A DNA stretch of 64,000 bases from Piliocolobus tephrosceles (taxonomy: Eukaryota > Chordata > Mammalia > Primates > Cercopithecidae). Position 1 is the stretch's first letter, and each line of letters opens with the position of its first letter. Where the stretch lies: positions 109,149,440 through 109,213,439 of the forward strand of contig NC_045441.1 of NCBI RefSeq assembly GCF_002776525.5, written 5' to 3'. Under the pieces are notes generated by a model that searched no databases, was not told where the DNA came from, and saw nothing but the letters and a program-made list of their open reading frames with translations. The position numbers and the translations under genes are program-made. This document shows positions 25,166-36,140 of this stretch, piece by piece.

Positions 25166-25669
25166 ACAAGAAAGCTAAATTTTAAGTTAAATAAAATTAA
25201 AGGATATTGTCTAAGTAGTTTATCTTTTTTAGACACCATAACAAATAGAAAATAACATATTTTTATATCTCATGACACTCCCAGCTTTTGTTTAAACCTG
25301 AACTCTCAAATGCTGAGAATTAGCTTAGAAAAATAACTGTAGGGGTTAGGCTTTGAAATTGATCTTACTAAGCATGACAGCATGTTCTCAATGGTTTGCA
25401 TGTTTCAATCTTTGTTTGTGAACTAGAAAAAGCATCTTTCATTAAATTCAATTAAACCAGACCTACATAGCTGAAACCCTGAGAGAAAACACAATTATGG
25501 AATCAATCCCAAAGCACTTGTGTGGTGAATTCAGGCAAAAATGGAACTGGTCAATGTGAAACAAGATTAATATACAGCCAATCAGTAAAGAAAGTAAATT
25601 AAGTATATTGGTGAATACCACTCCCAAATTCATCAAGAAATTCTCACGTTTTCGTACACTATAAATCTG

Positions 25670-25850
25670 TATTATCTAAGACTGCAGCCTCTAGACACAT
25701 GTGGCTACTTACATTTAAATGAATCTTTCATTAGACAAAATTAAAATTTAGTTCTTCAGTTTCACTAGCTACATTTCAAGTGCTCAGTAGCCACATGTGG
25801 CAAGTGGTTAAGGGGTGGACAGCACAGAGCTAGAATATTTTTATGATAAC
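25670..25850 (-). mobile_element. MER5A (antisense)
   Basis: 'gacacatgtggctacttacatttaaat' and 'ctagctacatttcaagtgctcagtagccacatgtggcaagtgg' followed by 'ggacagcacag' is reverse MER5A. Confidence 0.82.
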
Positions 25851-28295
25851 CAAAGCTCCATTAGATGGCGTTACTATAAATCATCAAAATCTTATCTCAA
25901 TTCTTTGTTATAACATAAGTTTGAAGGAATTTCACATAGTGAAAGAATAGCCATACACCTCCAAGTAACAACTGTTTCATTTTCTGGTTTATTGGGTGAA
26001 CATATTCCAAGCTTCAAAATAGAGCTGGCATACATAACTATTGCTTTAAAAAGATAACGCACAGGGTTCCAGAATTGGAAAAGACCTAGAGATAAATCAC
26101 ATATTCCATATGTTCCGTCATTCTCATCTTACCACTGAGGGCAGGCAGACTGAAAGAGGAAAGTAACTTGCCCAAGGTCATAGGAACAGTTGACCCACAA
26201 CGATAGGACCCAGCTCCCTGCCTTCAGGTCACATTGCGTATCCTAAACACCAGAAAGCTACATCTATCCTGAGACTGTATGGTAACCTGAATACATCTCA
26301 CAAGTTATGTAAAGAAACTAAAAGGAATAAAAAACGGAGACTCAATATACTGTACACTTTATGTGAAATATTTAGCAGTACTCAAAATTAACACTAGGTG
26401 TCAGATCATCAGATTTAAAAGTTAAACCTGATGAACCTGGAGATTCTCTGTTTGATTAAAAATAATCAAATTCATTACAAATAATCAAATCCATTATTTG
26501 ATTAGAAATAATTACATCCATTGCAAAATGACATGGCATGACAATTTTGATTGACTTGGTCATCCTCAGGAACTGAAGCTATACAATCAGTTAAGTCCCT
26601 GCTTCTGATCTCTTCTGATTTTCTTCTAAGAAGAGAATAATATTTATTTTTCATAAGTCTAAATTAATTTTTGCTAATTATTTGGGGACATTTGAGAAGC
26701 CAAAATGTTCAATTCTCCTTAACCTCTTAAGTCTCTTAAAGAGACTTAAAGTGGCATTATACTTTATCTTCTGATGTGTGCTTAACATCGTTACCATAAC
26801 ACAGCTCCAGTACAAATATTAAAAAGTCTTTGCCTTAGATAATTTAAGGAAAAGATGCAAATGGAAGGCAAGAAATAAAGATTTAACCCCCGTGTTGTCA
26901 AAGAACGTAGCAAGTAGAAGAGGAGGGAGATAAGGGGATGGGTTTAGGCGGAGGAAAACGCGAATCTGGGGCAGTGCTGATCAGGAGATGGGACTGGCTT
27001 GAGGGACACATGGCAGAACAGGCTCTGAGCCCAAAGTCAGGTCTGGGGCTAAGGGCAGAGTGAAGAGGGAAGCTTGGCAAGAGAAGGGAACAGGAAGGAG
27101 TGTGGGCAGAGATAAGGACCGCAATCTAGCCAGCCGTGACTCTGCCCCTCCCTCTGAAGAAGAGAACTTTATAGAAGGGAAATCAGGGGACAAAGTCAAG
27201 GAAAGAGGCGATAGATTTAGAAGACCTTGAAAGGAAAACGAATCCATTGTCATTCTGGAGAAAATGAGAAAGGTAAGATTAAAAGAAATCAGAATTCAGA
27301 GCACAAGAAGAATTCCCATGAAAATATTCAACCAAAATATGTGTCCATGAAATCACTTTCATTTTTGAAAAGAAAGGGAATTCCACAAGCAGTGATAAAT
27401 GTCTATTTTGCTTGATAAGTTTTGCAGCGATCATGGCATTCATGCTCCTATTCTCCAGCTTAGGAACACTGAGGGCCCCTGGAAACATCAGGGTTACCTC
27501 AAGCTTTTCACACAAGCTGCCTGGACTTACGTTCTCGCTGCCTGACAGCCTCTGTGATCCTCCTGTAGCAATTTTCAATCACTTCATCAAACAGGCCCTG
27601 CAGTTCAAAACAGCAAGTGGACAAAGTGTCCTCCCAGGCAGACACTTTTTAATCCCCCAACACAATTTTTTTAGGAACCTATCCAAAAGTCCGTGGATCA
27701 TATAAACCTTCCTTTTCATAGCTCCTACCCCTGAATACTTCACAACATTCCACTAAATCTTATTCCCTCGGAGCATCCGGTTTCTAGCCTAACCAAGAAA
27801 AAAAGGTAATATGCTAATGGAAAGGTTTGGGGTGTCCTTATAACACATAAACTTCTGGCTCCACCCAGGGCTGGCCCTGCATCTCAGCAAGAGAAAACTC
27901 ACAATTGCTTCAAGAGCATTGACAAAGTGAGGAAACTCACTGTTTCCTATGACCATTTTTTCTTGTATTTAGAGGAATCAGATTTCCAATGTTCTCAAAC
28001 TGATCCCTCTGGCATTCTATTGAAAAACAATCTCATAAAACTGAGGGAAACCCTGCTGTTTTATGTCTGTATTCCCAAATCTAGGAAAAGGGAAATACCA
28101 GTTAAAAGAATACAGTCCTGGCGTGAGCTGAAAGGATTATTTTTCCGGAGGCTTTAAATCCCATGGTGTTACAGGGTGCTGCAGAGGTGCCTTAGAGACT
28201 TTCAAGGGGCAAGGACACACAGTGGCAAGGGAGGAAGCTAAGTGAGTATGGCTTAGGGCCCATTCTGCTAGCTTCATTCTTCTTCTGTTTTATAT
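25851..28295. other. Unannotated, mostly unique sequence
   Basis: Contains the MIR-like piece at 26055, palindromes at 26482-26504 and 26727-26749, and a purine-rich block at 26900-27240. Open frames (27412-27705, 97 aa; 27279-27578) have no recognisable domain. Confidence 0.45.
26055..26245 (+). mobile_element. MIR-like/CORE-SINE fragment
   Basis: 'ggttccagaattggaaaagacctagagat' and 'gaggaaagtaacttgcccaaggtcatagg' resemble an ancient SINE 'aactgaggcccagagagggg..cttgcccaaggtcac'. Confidence 0.5.
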
Positions 28296-28297
28296 AC

Positions 28298-28448
28298 TGC
28301 AGTTCATATTAAAGTATATCTATATTTTAAAATGATTCCACTGGTAAATGTTTAACAACCACCTCTCCAGAGAGTACAAAAAGCCCTGACCTGTAGTGTT
28401 TACCACTAGTTCGTGGTGTGAATACTCTCTCCCACTGTGGCCAATTTC
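28298..28448 (+). repeat. Direct duplication, copy 1
   Basis: From 'tactgcagttcata' this stretch parallels 29198-29345: both contain 'ttaaaatg.ttccactggtaaatgtttaa', 'ctctccagagagtaca.aaagccctga' and 'gtgtt..ccact.gttc.tggtgt'. Similarity is high but not perfect. It could be two copies of an interspersed repeat I do not recognise, or a local duplication. The Alu at 28449 sits at its right edge. Confidence 0.8.
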
Positions 28449-28770
28449 TTTTATTTATTTATTTAATTTATTTATTTATTTATTTATTTATTTGAGACAG
28501 AGTCTCATTCTGTCACCCAGACTGGAGTGCAGTGGTGTGATCTCTGCTCATTGTAATTCTTGCCTCCTGGGTTCAAGTGATTCTCTATCTCAGCCTCCTG
28601 AGTAGCTGGGATTACAGGAGCCCACCACCATGCCTAATTTCTGTATTTTTACTAGAGACAGGGCTTCACCATGTTGGCCAGGCTGGTCTTGAACTCCTGA
28701 CCTCAGGTGATCTACCCACCTTGGCCTCCCAAAGTGCTGGGATTACAGGCGTGAGCCACTATGCCCAGCC
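28449..28770 (-). mobile_element. Alu (AluS-type, antisense) with (ATTT)n tail
   Basis: A long TTTA array leads into 'gagacagagtctcattctgtcaccc' and runs to 'gtgagccactatgcccagcc'. A 16-bp duplication 'cactgtggccaatttc' flanks it at 28433-28448 and 28771-28786. Frames here are Alu translations. Confidence 0.95.
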
Positions 28771-29197
28771 CACTGTGGCCAATTTCAAGCTGCCAATGTG
28801 AAGTCTCTGAAGGCAAAGTTGGGAAGAGATGGGCATAGTCAACTCTCAACTCTCACCTGTGTTTGTGAGGAGTTTCAGCACACTCCTGTACCACTCCTTA
28901 GTGGATGGAAAGAACTGGAACTCAGAACCACACAGTAAAATGCAATTCCATTACCTATTCCAAACTACTAAATTACCCAGATCTACATTTCAGTCTCATG
29001 CAAAAATGGGTTTGGGCCTTCCTCATCATGATGATTGTGTCTTACCAGTAACAAACAAATATTAAATTAGACATGTAAATGTTAGAAGCATATATTCAGG
29101 ATTTCCAGCTTCAGTGGAAGCTTAGAACTCATTAGTCTTACCACACTTCCTAGGCCTAAATGCCTACTCTGATTGGCTTTTCAGCTTAATTGGTTTT

Positions 29198-29345
29198 ACT
29201 GCAGTTCATATAAAAGTATACCTATATTTTAAAATGGTTCCACTGGTAAATGTTTAAGAACCAGCTCTCCAGAGAGTACAGAAAGCCCTGATGAGTAGTG
29301 TTTGCCACTGGTTCCTGGTGTAAATACTCCCACTATGGCCAATTT
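29198..29345 (+). repeat. Direct duplication, copy 2
   Basis: Second copy of the 28298-28448 segment, same orientation, 900 bp downstream, ending 'cactatggccaatttcaag'. It lacks the Alu, so it gives the pre-insertion layout of copy 1. Confidence 0.8.
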
Positions 29346-29762
29346 CAAGACAAAACTTGACAACGGCAGAAAATTGACCACATCTCAGACCATTCATGAC
29401 CTCTTTAGGAAACACTCTTTCTTAAAGTAAACCAAGTATCTATTGCCCTGAAGCTCTATGCATTGTTCATTATCACCCATGCGGGGTCAAGCAAAACAAG
29501 TCAAATTAAACCTCCACATTAACAGCCTCTCAGCTGGGACACTAACATATGCGTGTGTCTTCCCTTTCCAGACCAAGTCGCATTAGTTTCTTTGACTGTT
29601 TTCATATGATACCAAGCCATGTCAACATCCTAGTCACTCTCTTCTGAGCTGGCTGCAACTTGCCTGTCCCTGTGCTTCTCGGAGTTCGTGATGACTATCA
29701 CGGGTATCACAGGCATCATGTGACCAATTCAGGGTCAGTCAGAACCATTCCCTTCTGCCTAT
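29346..29762. other. Unannotated unique sequence
   Basis: No feature recognised; the same holds for 28787-29197. Confidence 0.45.
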
Positions 29763-30521
29763 TTTTCTTTTATTATTATACTTTAGGTTCTAGGGTACAT
29801 GTGCACAACGTGCAGGTTTGTTACATATGTATACATGTGCCATGTTGGTGTGCTGCACCCATTAACTCATCATTTACATTAGGTATATCTCTGAAGGTTA
29901 TCCCTCCCCGCTACCCACTCCCCACAATAGGACCCGGTGTGTGATGTTCCCCTTCCTGTGTCCAAGTGATTTCGTTGTTCAATTCCCACCTATGAGTGAA
30001 AACATGCGATATTTGGTTTTCTGTTCTTGCGATAGTTTGCTGAGAAAGATGGTTTCCAGCTGAATCCATGTCCCTACAAAGGACACGAACTCATCCTTTT
30101 TTATGACTGCATAGTATTCCATGGCGTACATGTGCCACATTTTCTTAATCCAGTCTGTCACTGATGGACATTTGGGTTGATTCCAAGTCTTTGCTATTGT
30201 GACTAGTGCCGCAATAAACATATATGTGAATGTGTCTTTATAGCAGCATCATTTATAATCCTTTGGGTATATCCCCAGTAATGGGATGGCTGGGTCAAAT
30301 GGTATTTCTACTTCTAGATCCTTGAGGAATCCCCACACTGTTTTCCATAATGGCTGAACTAGTTTACAGTCCCACCAACAGTGTAAAAGTGTTCCTATTT
30401 CTCCACATCCTCTCCAGCACCTGTTGTTTCCTGATTTTTTAATGATTGCCATTCTAACTGGTGTGAGATGGTATCTCATTGTGGTTTTGATTTGCATTTC
30501 TCTGATGACGAGTGATGATGC
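29763..30521 (-). mobile_element. 5'-truncated primate L1 (L1PA-type), antisense
   Basis: Begins with 'tattattatactttaggttctagggtacatgtgcacaacgtgcagg' (reverse 3' UTR) and runs into reverse ORF2. The minus frame at 30249-30497 encodes the C-terminal ORF2 segment with a cysteine-rich 'CWWDCKLVQPLWKTVW' motif. Only about 760 bp remain and stops interrupt the frame, so it is inactive. Flanks 'cccttctgcctattt' and 'cccttctgcttattt' are the target duplication. Confidence 0.95.
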
Positions 30522-31099
30522 CCTTCTGCTTATTTACTTTCTACATAGCTGCAATGTTATCATCCTTTTGACACAAAAGACTTCCTCGCACACACCATTG
30601 CTAAGACACGTCTTCCCAATTCAATCCCTTTAGAACTGGGTTTTTGAGCCCAACTACATATTTTTACATTTATGACCATCTCCTTTAATCTAATGAGACC
30701 TGGCTCATCAAGGCTGTCAGTGCCTTTTAAATTCATGATTCTCTTGTCCAATGTCTCCCTGTTTATTTTCCTGAGATCCAGACAAAGGACAAAATATGCA
30801 GATACTGCCTGAGACTTATCTTTCAGGGTTTGGCAGTCTATTAATCAATATCACCTGGGTATTACTGTTCTCATTCCCTTTGGAGAATTAAAAATCACAG
30901 AGCCATTTAGTCCTATATTACCTTCTGCTGATCATTATTACTAACACATGGGAGTTCCAGAACACCCTGAAGTGGGGGTATTAACCTCAAAGCATGTGCC
31001 CCTTGTGTCAGTGGGACAGCTTTCTTCAATTCACAGTGGCAGAATAAGAAGGAACTGGGGAGAGTGGGCAGGTTTTCTCCCACCTGGTTTCTGTCCAAG

Positions 31100-31101
31100 G
31101 G

Positions 31102-31130
<29 letters not shown>
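31100..31130. repeat. (GT)n microsatellite
   Basis: About 14 GT units following 'tccaaggg'. Confidence 0.95.
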
Positions 31131-31132
<2 letters not shown>

Positions 31133-32169
31133 GTTTTTCTTTCATTTGAGCTCTGTCATTATAAGAGGAACCTAGATAATAGTCCCAGATAATAAAACCA
31201 ACTTTTCATTTGAATACTTAGAAGACTCTTCCTTGAGGTCAACAACAAAATAAAAGGCAGAGGAACTGCTTGGAAAAGTCAGTAATTTGCTCTATTTCAG
31301 GAGAGTAGCATTTGGGAAGGAGTTAGAATGAAGGTATCAGGTTGAATTCCCATTAGTATCAATTACATGATATGAAATAAACCTGATCCAATGGCAGGGT
31401 AGCTATGGAAATCGCTACAACTATTCAAGGATTTCAGATAGAGAATCTGAACATCAGAGTGGAATTTCTACCAGTATGAGGCACTGATTCTGGAGTGGAG
31501 TCACTCATAGTTCAAGGAAATGCTTCAGTGTTGGGTTTGGGGCCAGGTATACACTAAGGCTAGACTGAGCCTTTGTGCTTATGTGCTTTCATCACAGGGA
31601 CCCCCTCAGCTCCTGGTCACCCAATTAACACTAACCATGACATATGCTGAGAACTTGGGTGCTTCATGTGAGATAGCTAACTGTTTTAGTGTCCCTGAAG
31701 GTAATATACCTTGGCCATCTATGTGAAAAACCCAAGTTTAATCCTGTAGCTTATCTAGTTCCTCTGAGGTAGAAGTTAAATGATGAACATAAAGGCAGAG
31801 TGGGTCTCAAATGGATGCATTCCAAAATTGACAGGAGCTGATTTTTTTTTTCCTGGATCAAGTAAGGAAGTGAATATGGCCTCTTGGATGTTCAGTCAGG
31901 AAGATTTGGGGGAATTCAGTCTAGGAAACATAGGTGTCCCAAAGGAGTGCTTGTCAAGGACAGTGCCAATCAGGAAAGGTAGAGGGAAACATATGTGAAA
32001 TTCCCCTGGAAACTGGAACTTACAAAACGACCATGGATTTTTGTTGAGTATGTAGAAAAGGGAAGATAAGAGAAAGATTTAGAAAAGGGATGGAAATGCT
32101 ATTTTATTCCATTTTATAGCTTTATTTTAATTTTACTAAACAAATGAAAAAAATATTTTTAAACTATTC

Positions 32170-32450
32170 ACTAATGACCAAACTAAGCCTCAGAAAGGTT
32201 AAGAGACTGGCCCAAGTTCACAACTACCAAATAAAAGAACCAGAGTTCAAAAACCAGGTCTGTCTGATCCCAGAGATCTTTCACCCATAAGGAAGAAGGG
32301 ATAGATGAGAAAGGGAAAAGGATGGAAAAGGAACATAATATTGAGATCCTTATGCAGGCCAAGTTCTGTGCTAGGTGCTTTACATATGTATTTATTTGTA
32401 TTATTTAGTCCTTACAACAACAGGTAAGGTTGGTATTTTTGTTCTGCTTT
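32170..32450 (+). mobile_element. Two MIR pieces
   Basis: 32170-32290 has 'aagcctcagaaaggttaagagactggcccaagttcacaac' (MIR 3' half). 32340-32450 has 'ttctgtgctaggtgctttacatatgta..ccttacaacaacaggtaagg' (MIR 5' half). The halves are in reversed order, so they are separate insertions or a rearranged pair. Confidence 0.7.
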
Positions 32451-32642
32451 CCATCCCTGTAGTTTCCTATGGAAGCTGGAGGGTCCCCAGCACGTGTCTC
32501 TAACCCCACCTGTCACTTTCCATCCACCCTCAGCCTCCCTTCCCTGAGATGCTCAAACTTTTCTGCTAGTATCTAAAATATTCAAAGGCCCAGACCTATT
32601 GATTTTCCTGGAGCTACAACTTAGAAGTGCCATTTCAAGGCT

Positions 32643-32708
32643 GGGAAATCTCATAACTGATGCCAGAAGCACATGGGGAAATCTCATAACTGATGCCAGA
32701 AGCACGTT
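32643..32708. repeat. 33-bp near-perfect tandem duplication
   Basis: The unit beginning 'gggaaatctcataactgatg' occurs twice back to back (32643-32675 and 32676-32708) and differs only at the last bases. The near identity implies a recent slippage or repair event. Confidence 0.95.
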
Positions 32709-33519
32709 GCTCCAGAGCTAGCCAGTGCTCCTGGTGGTGCCTTGAAAGTGGCAGGCCACTGAACAACCAAAGAGCCGGCGGCTGGAAGAGCTGTTTTTTC
32801 ACGGCTAGAGGGCATCAGCTCTGTTTTATCCACAGTTACATTTCTGCCACAACTATACACCCCATCCTCAAGCTCCATCAAGGAAGAGCAGAAGGTATCT
32901 GCTCTCCTCTCGCCTAGCACAAAGTTCAGTCAAAGGGGCTCCAAGCCCAAGTATCCCAGGCTCGACCTTACAGCCCTTTCAAGTGGTTCATGTAGAAATT
33001 TTGCTAAGACAAAAACATGCCCCCCAACCAGTTGTTGCAACCAGCCCACTGCTCCTCTCTTTCTACACGTACTATGTTATTTTAGGAGTCACATCATTTA
33101 CGCCTATCCCTAGGCCTTTCTCAGGGCAACACTGGTCCACCCTGATAGGTTTTCTAACTTCGAATCATAGGAAGATGGAAATTTCATGGGGCAGTGCGTA
33201 CTCTTGGTCCCTTCCCTCCCAGAAGTTTTCTGGGCTCCTTAAGCAAAATTACAAAATTACCTACCCTGTTCCCAATTAGTTAATAGTTCATTTTACAGTG
33301 GGGGAAAAATGTTTATCTTCCTTTTTGCCAGATTCTCCTTACATATATGAAAACAAAAGGAAGTGCACAGAAGTTTTTAACCAAGAAGAGAAGTAGAAAA
33401 GAAAAAACACAAAGTTCTTCAATTAGTGGACAGTGGAGATTCAAACCCATGTCTGATTCCACTGTGTCACGTTCCTCAAAGAAAATGATTCTCTGAGGTT
33501 CAGAATGTAGAACGTTCTG

Positions 33520-33990
33520 GAAACCCAGCCAGCATGCTGTGAGAAGCCCAAGCACATGGAGAGGCCACAAGGAGGCACTGCGGTCCACAGTCCAGCCTCT
33601 CAGTAAGCCTAGGCCAGGAGCCACCTGTAGACCGTCTGGAGGATTCCAGCCACGAATCCAGGCATGAGCCTCCCTGATAGTTCCAGTCCTCAAATGTGAA
33701 CCCTTTGGATGGTTCTAGCCCCAGCTGTGGACCTTCCAGATGTTACCAGCCCCTAGAAGTGGATCCTCTGGATGATTCCAAGTCCCTAGTCCTTCCAGCC
33801 CCCTTTGGCTTTTTGAGTCTTCCTAGCTGAGGTCCTAGAAACCTAAGAAAAGAGAAGCCATCCCTGCTTGTGGTCTGTCTGAATTCCTGACCCACAGAAC
33901 CAGTGAGCACAATAAGATGGCTGCTGTTTCACTCCCAGTCAGTTTGGTGTGACTTGTCATGCAGCAACAGATAACCTGGGGAAATTCATC
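33520..33990 (+). mobile_element. Old MLT1-like LTR with degenerate tandem units
   Basis: The end 'gaattcctgacccacagaaccagtgagcacaataagatgg' followed by 'gcagcaacagataacct' resembles an MLT1-type LTR 3' end. Upstream, 33630-33800 holds about five degenerate 31-38-bp units of the form 'gtggaccttcc-gatg-ttccagcc'. Confidence 0.5.
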
Positions 33991-34584
33991 AGGAGGGCCA
34001 GAAGACTGAACACCCTGAAAAGCAACGGTTTTGGTCATTCTCAGCAAAGAGCATCAAAATGCTGGCAAATGCATCCTGTCACCTACATCATCCAAGTGCA
34101 GGAGTCTCTCACATTATAATTTTTGGCTGAGGACTCAATGTACACATGACTGGGTTATTGTTAACTGAGTATTGTTCATTCTCGGCTGGGAAACCTTTAC
34201 TGACAACAGTGGAACATTTGGATGTGGAATTCTCTGCCATGGAAAATAGAAAAACATTTCTTTAGTGAAAAACACTGATCATGTGGAAAACGCTTTATCG
34301 GTATCTTTCTGATGCTTTTCATTTCTTATGAAGCAAAACCAGTTTTCTCTTAGGTCTACATTATATTCAGAACTTTTAATAAATAGCCCCCTTTATACAG
34401 ATAACAGTTCAGAGATGAGAAACTGTCCAAATCATGGAAAAGATTAAGCTATAAAGTGTAAGCAAAGACCCATGGATATGGGATCAACTTTCTCATCATA
34501 AAGACCTATATTTTTAAAATAAAACCAGATAATTCTTGTTTAACATGTATGTGTGTATTATATGTCACAGGTGGTTTGTGTGTA
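33991..34584. other. Unannotated unique sequence
   Basis: AT-rich flank of the provirus; no feature seen. Confidence 0.45.
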
Positions 34585-34589
34585 TTTAT

Positions 34590-34985
34590 TGATTTGTTTT
34601 TCTAAGACCAGCCGAGTGGGCACAACAGAACCAGCGAGTAGGCAAGGCTAAAAGCAAAACTAGGACTGGAGCTGGGGGAAGGGGGGGTTTCTAATACAGT
34701 CCCGACAAGAGTGGGGGCTGAGAAAGCCCACCCCCAGCGTATCTGCTGGGAGCGACTTTTCTAGGAGTGGAAGGGCAATAGGCGGGGCACGGGCATGTCG
34801 GGGGAGGGGGGCCGCTCCGCAGGTGCCACCAGGTAAATCTTGGTCTCCTCGGATTGACATCACCTGGTGCATGCCTGATTAATCTGCACCTTCCCGGGCG
34901 TCAGCTGCATTCTCGCACACATGGGAAGAGTTGGTGGTGAAGAAGAACCCGGAAGTGCACCATCCTGCCTCCGTTAGTCCAAACA
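34590..34985 (-). repeat. Provirus 3' LTR, lacking the poly(A)-signal segment
   Basis: 396 bp. By eye it differs from the 5' LTR at about eight substitutions plus small G-tract changes, and by one deletion of about 32 bp after 'aaaagcaaaact' (near 34659). That deletion removes the AATAAA and its surroundings. Low divergence suggests a fairly recent insertion. Confidence 0.92.
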
Positions 34986-35310
34986 GTCCAACCTTTTATT
35001 GATAATAGTGATAAAGGGGCACCATGGTCTGTCTGGCTACTTCCTGCTGTTAAGGGGCATCGTTAAGGTTGGGGACCATGGTTGGTATTTGGACGTATGG
35101 ATGAAGAATAAAATAAGGCACAGTATTAGTATAGGAATGAGGAATGGAAGCATTTGTTGGAATATGGGTAAAACCCAGAAGGATGGTCCTGGCAAGGTTG
35201 GGGAGTATGAGATAGTTAAGAAAATTTAGTAAGTTTGAGGCGAGTGGGGGAAAGCCAAACTGATTTCCACTGATTGCTTTCAGTAGGGGCCCTCTTTTAG
35301 CTGGGAATGA
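34986..35310 (-). other. ERV 3' internal tail after the large deletion
   Basis: Between the protease remnant and the 3' LTR the minus strand has no pol motif. An open stretch (35050-35325) holds no recognisable envelope signature. It probably contains the far 3' env or UTR, but I cannot prove it. The polypurine tract next to the LTR is poor ('aaaaggttggac'). Confidence 0.45.
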
Positions 35311-35394
35311 GGAATGAGTGCGCAAAGTAGTTGTTGGCCAGGCAGCAATTAAGGAGTGGAGTTTTTCGTGGAGTGGATGGCTTTTCCCTTACTC

Positions 35395-35535
35395 CTACTA
35401 CAGAGATATTGGATGGAAGGCTAGGTCCAGAGAAGGACGGCAAAACAGAATAGGTAGCCTCGCTGTCGATTAAAAAATTAATTGTCTTACCCGCTACCAG
35501 GAGAGTTACCCGTGGCTCGGCGAGGGTGATGGGGG
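35395..35535 (-). pseudogene. ERV protease N-terminal remnant
   Basis: The minus strand encodes 'TLLVAGKTINFLIDSEATYS', matching an aspartic protease flap with catalytic D-T/S-G changed to D-S-E. The frame ends soon after (near 35310) and there is no reverse transcriptase motif, so a deletion joins this region to the 3' end of the genome. Confidence 0.7.
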
Positions 35536-35649
35536 TCCCCGAGTCTCAGCACCTTCAGTTGTCGTCATCCAGATGTAGGAGCTGGAAGGAGCTCCCAGGA
35601 TCCTGGGAAAGGGGGTCATGTGGAGACGCAGCACCTGTTCTCAGGGTGG

Positions 35650-35830
35650 GGCAATCAGACTTCCAGTGTCCTCCCTGCTGGCAAGCAGGGCAGGGGGTTG
35701 CTGGTGGATGAAGGTTAGGACATTCACTGGCCTAATGTCCTGATGCCTTGCACTTATAGCAAGGCTGCGTTGGGGCTCAGGGACCCTGTGGACACCTGTT
35801 GGCATAGTGTCCTGCCTTGCCACCCTTATA
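35650..35830 (-). pseudogene. ERV nucleocapsid zinc-knuckle remnant
   Basis: The minus strand encodes three CCHC-like boxes in succession: 'CYKGGKAGHYANRC' (second Cys changed to Gly), 'CYKCKASGH' followed by a stop and 'ASEC', and 'CPACQQGGHWKSDC' (intact spacing). Gammaretroviruses usually carry one or two such RNA-binding knuckles, so three is notable. Stops between them confirm decay. Confidence 0.75.
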
Positions 35831-36140
35831 GCAGGCAGGCTCCTTTTGTATCCCTGGAGTCTGTGGGGTGTGTGCTCTCTGGCCTGGGGTTATGACTGGG
35901 CTGTAAAGCCACTGCTAGGAGCTGTAACTTTTGTTTGAGGCGAGCCTGCCGTCTCCTCTCTGGAGTTATAGACCTTAAAGGCTAATTTAACTAGGTCTTG
36001 TATTGGTGCCTGAGGACCATCCTCTACTTTTGAAGTTTTTTTTTTTTACGAATGTCAAGAGCTGATTGAGAAATGAAATAAGATGCCAAAATGGTGGCCC
36101 CTGTGGGGGAGGCCGGATCTAACCAGGTATATTGGATTAG

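Larger units (their letters stand above)
30522..33519. other. Unannotated, mostly unique sequence
   Basis: Contains the GT array at 31100, MIR pieces near 32170-32450 and a 33-bp tandem duplication at 32643. No gene is seen. Confidence 0.45.

Noticed and set aside
27412..27705. 97-aa frame with a hydrophobic start
   Set aside because: Looks superficially like a signal peptide, but there is no exon context or homologue I recognise and the antisense strand is equally open.
30249..30497. Possible active L1 ORF2
   Set aside because: Only the C-terminal fragment of a 5'-truncated element is present, with stops on both sides.
33313..33693. 126-aa minus-strand open frame
   Set aside because: It crosses from unique DNA into an LTR-like element and has no recognisable protein motif.
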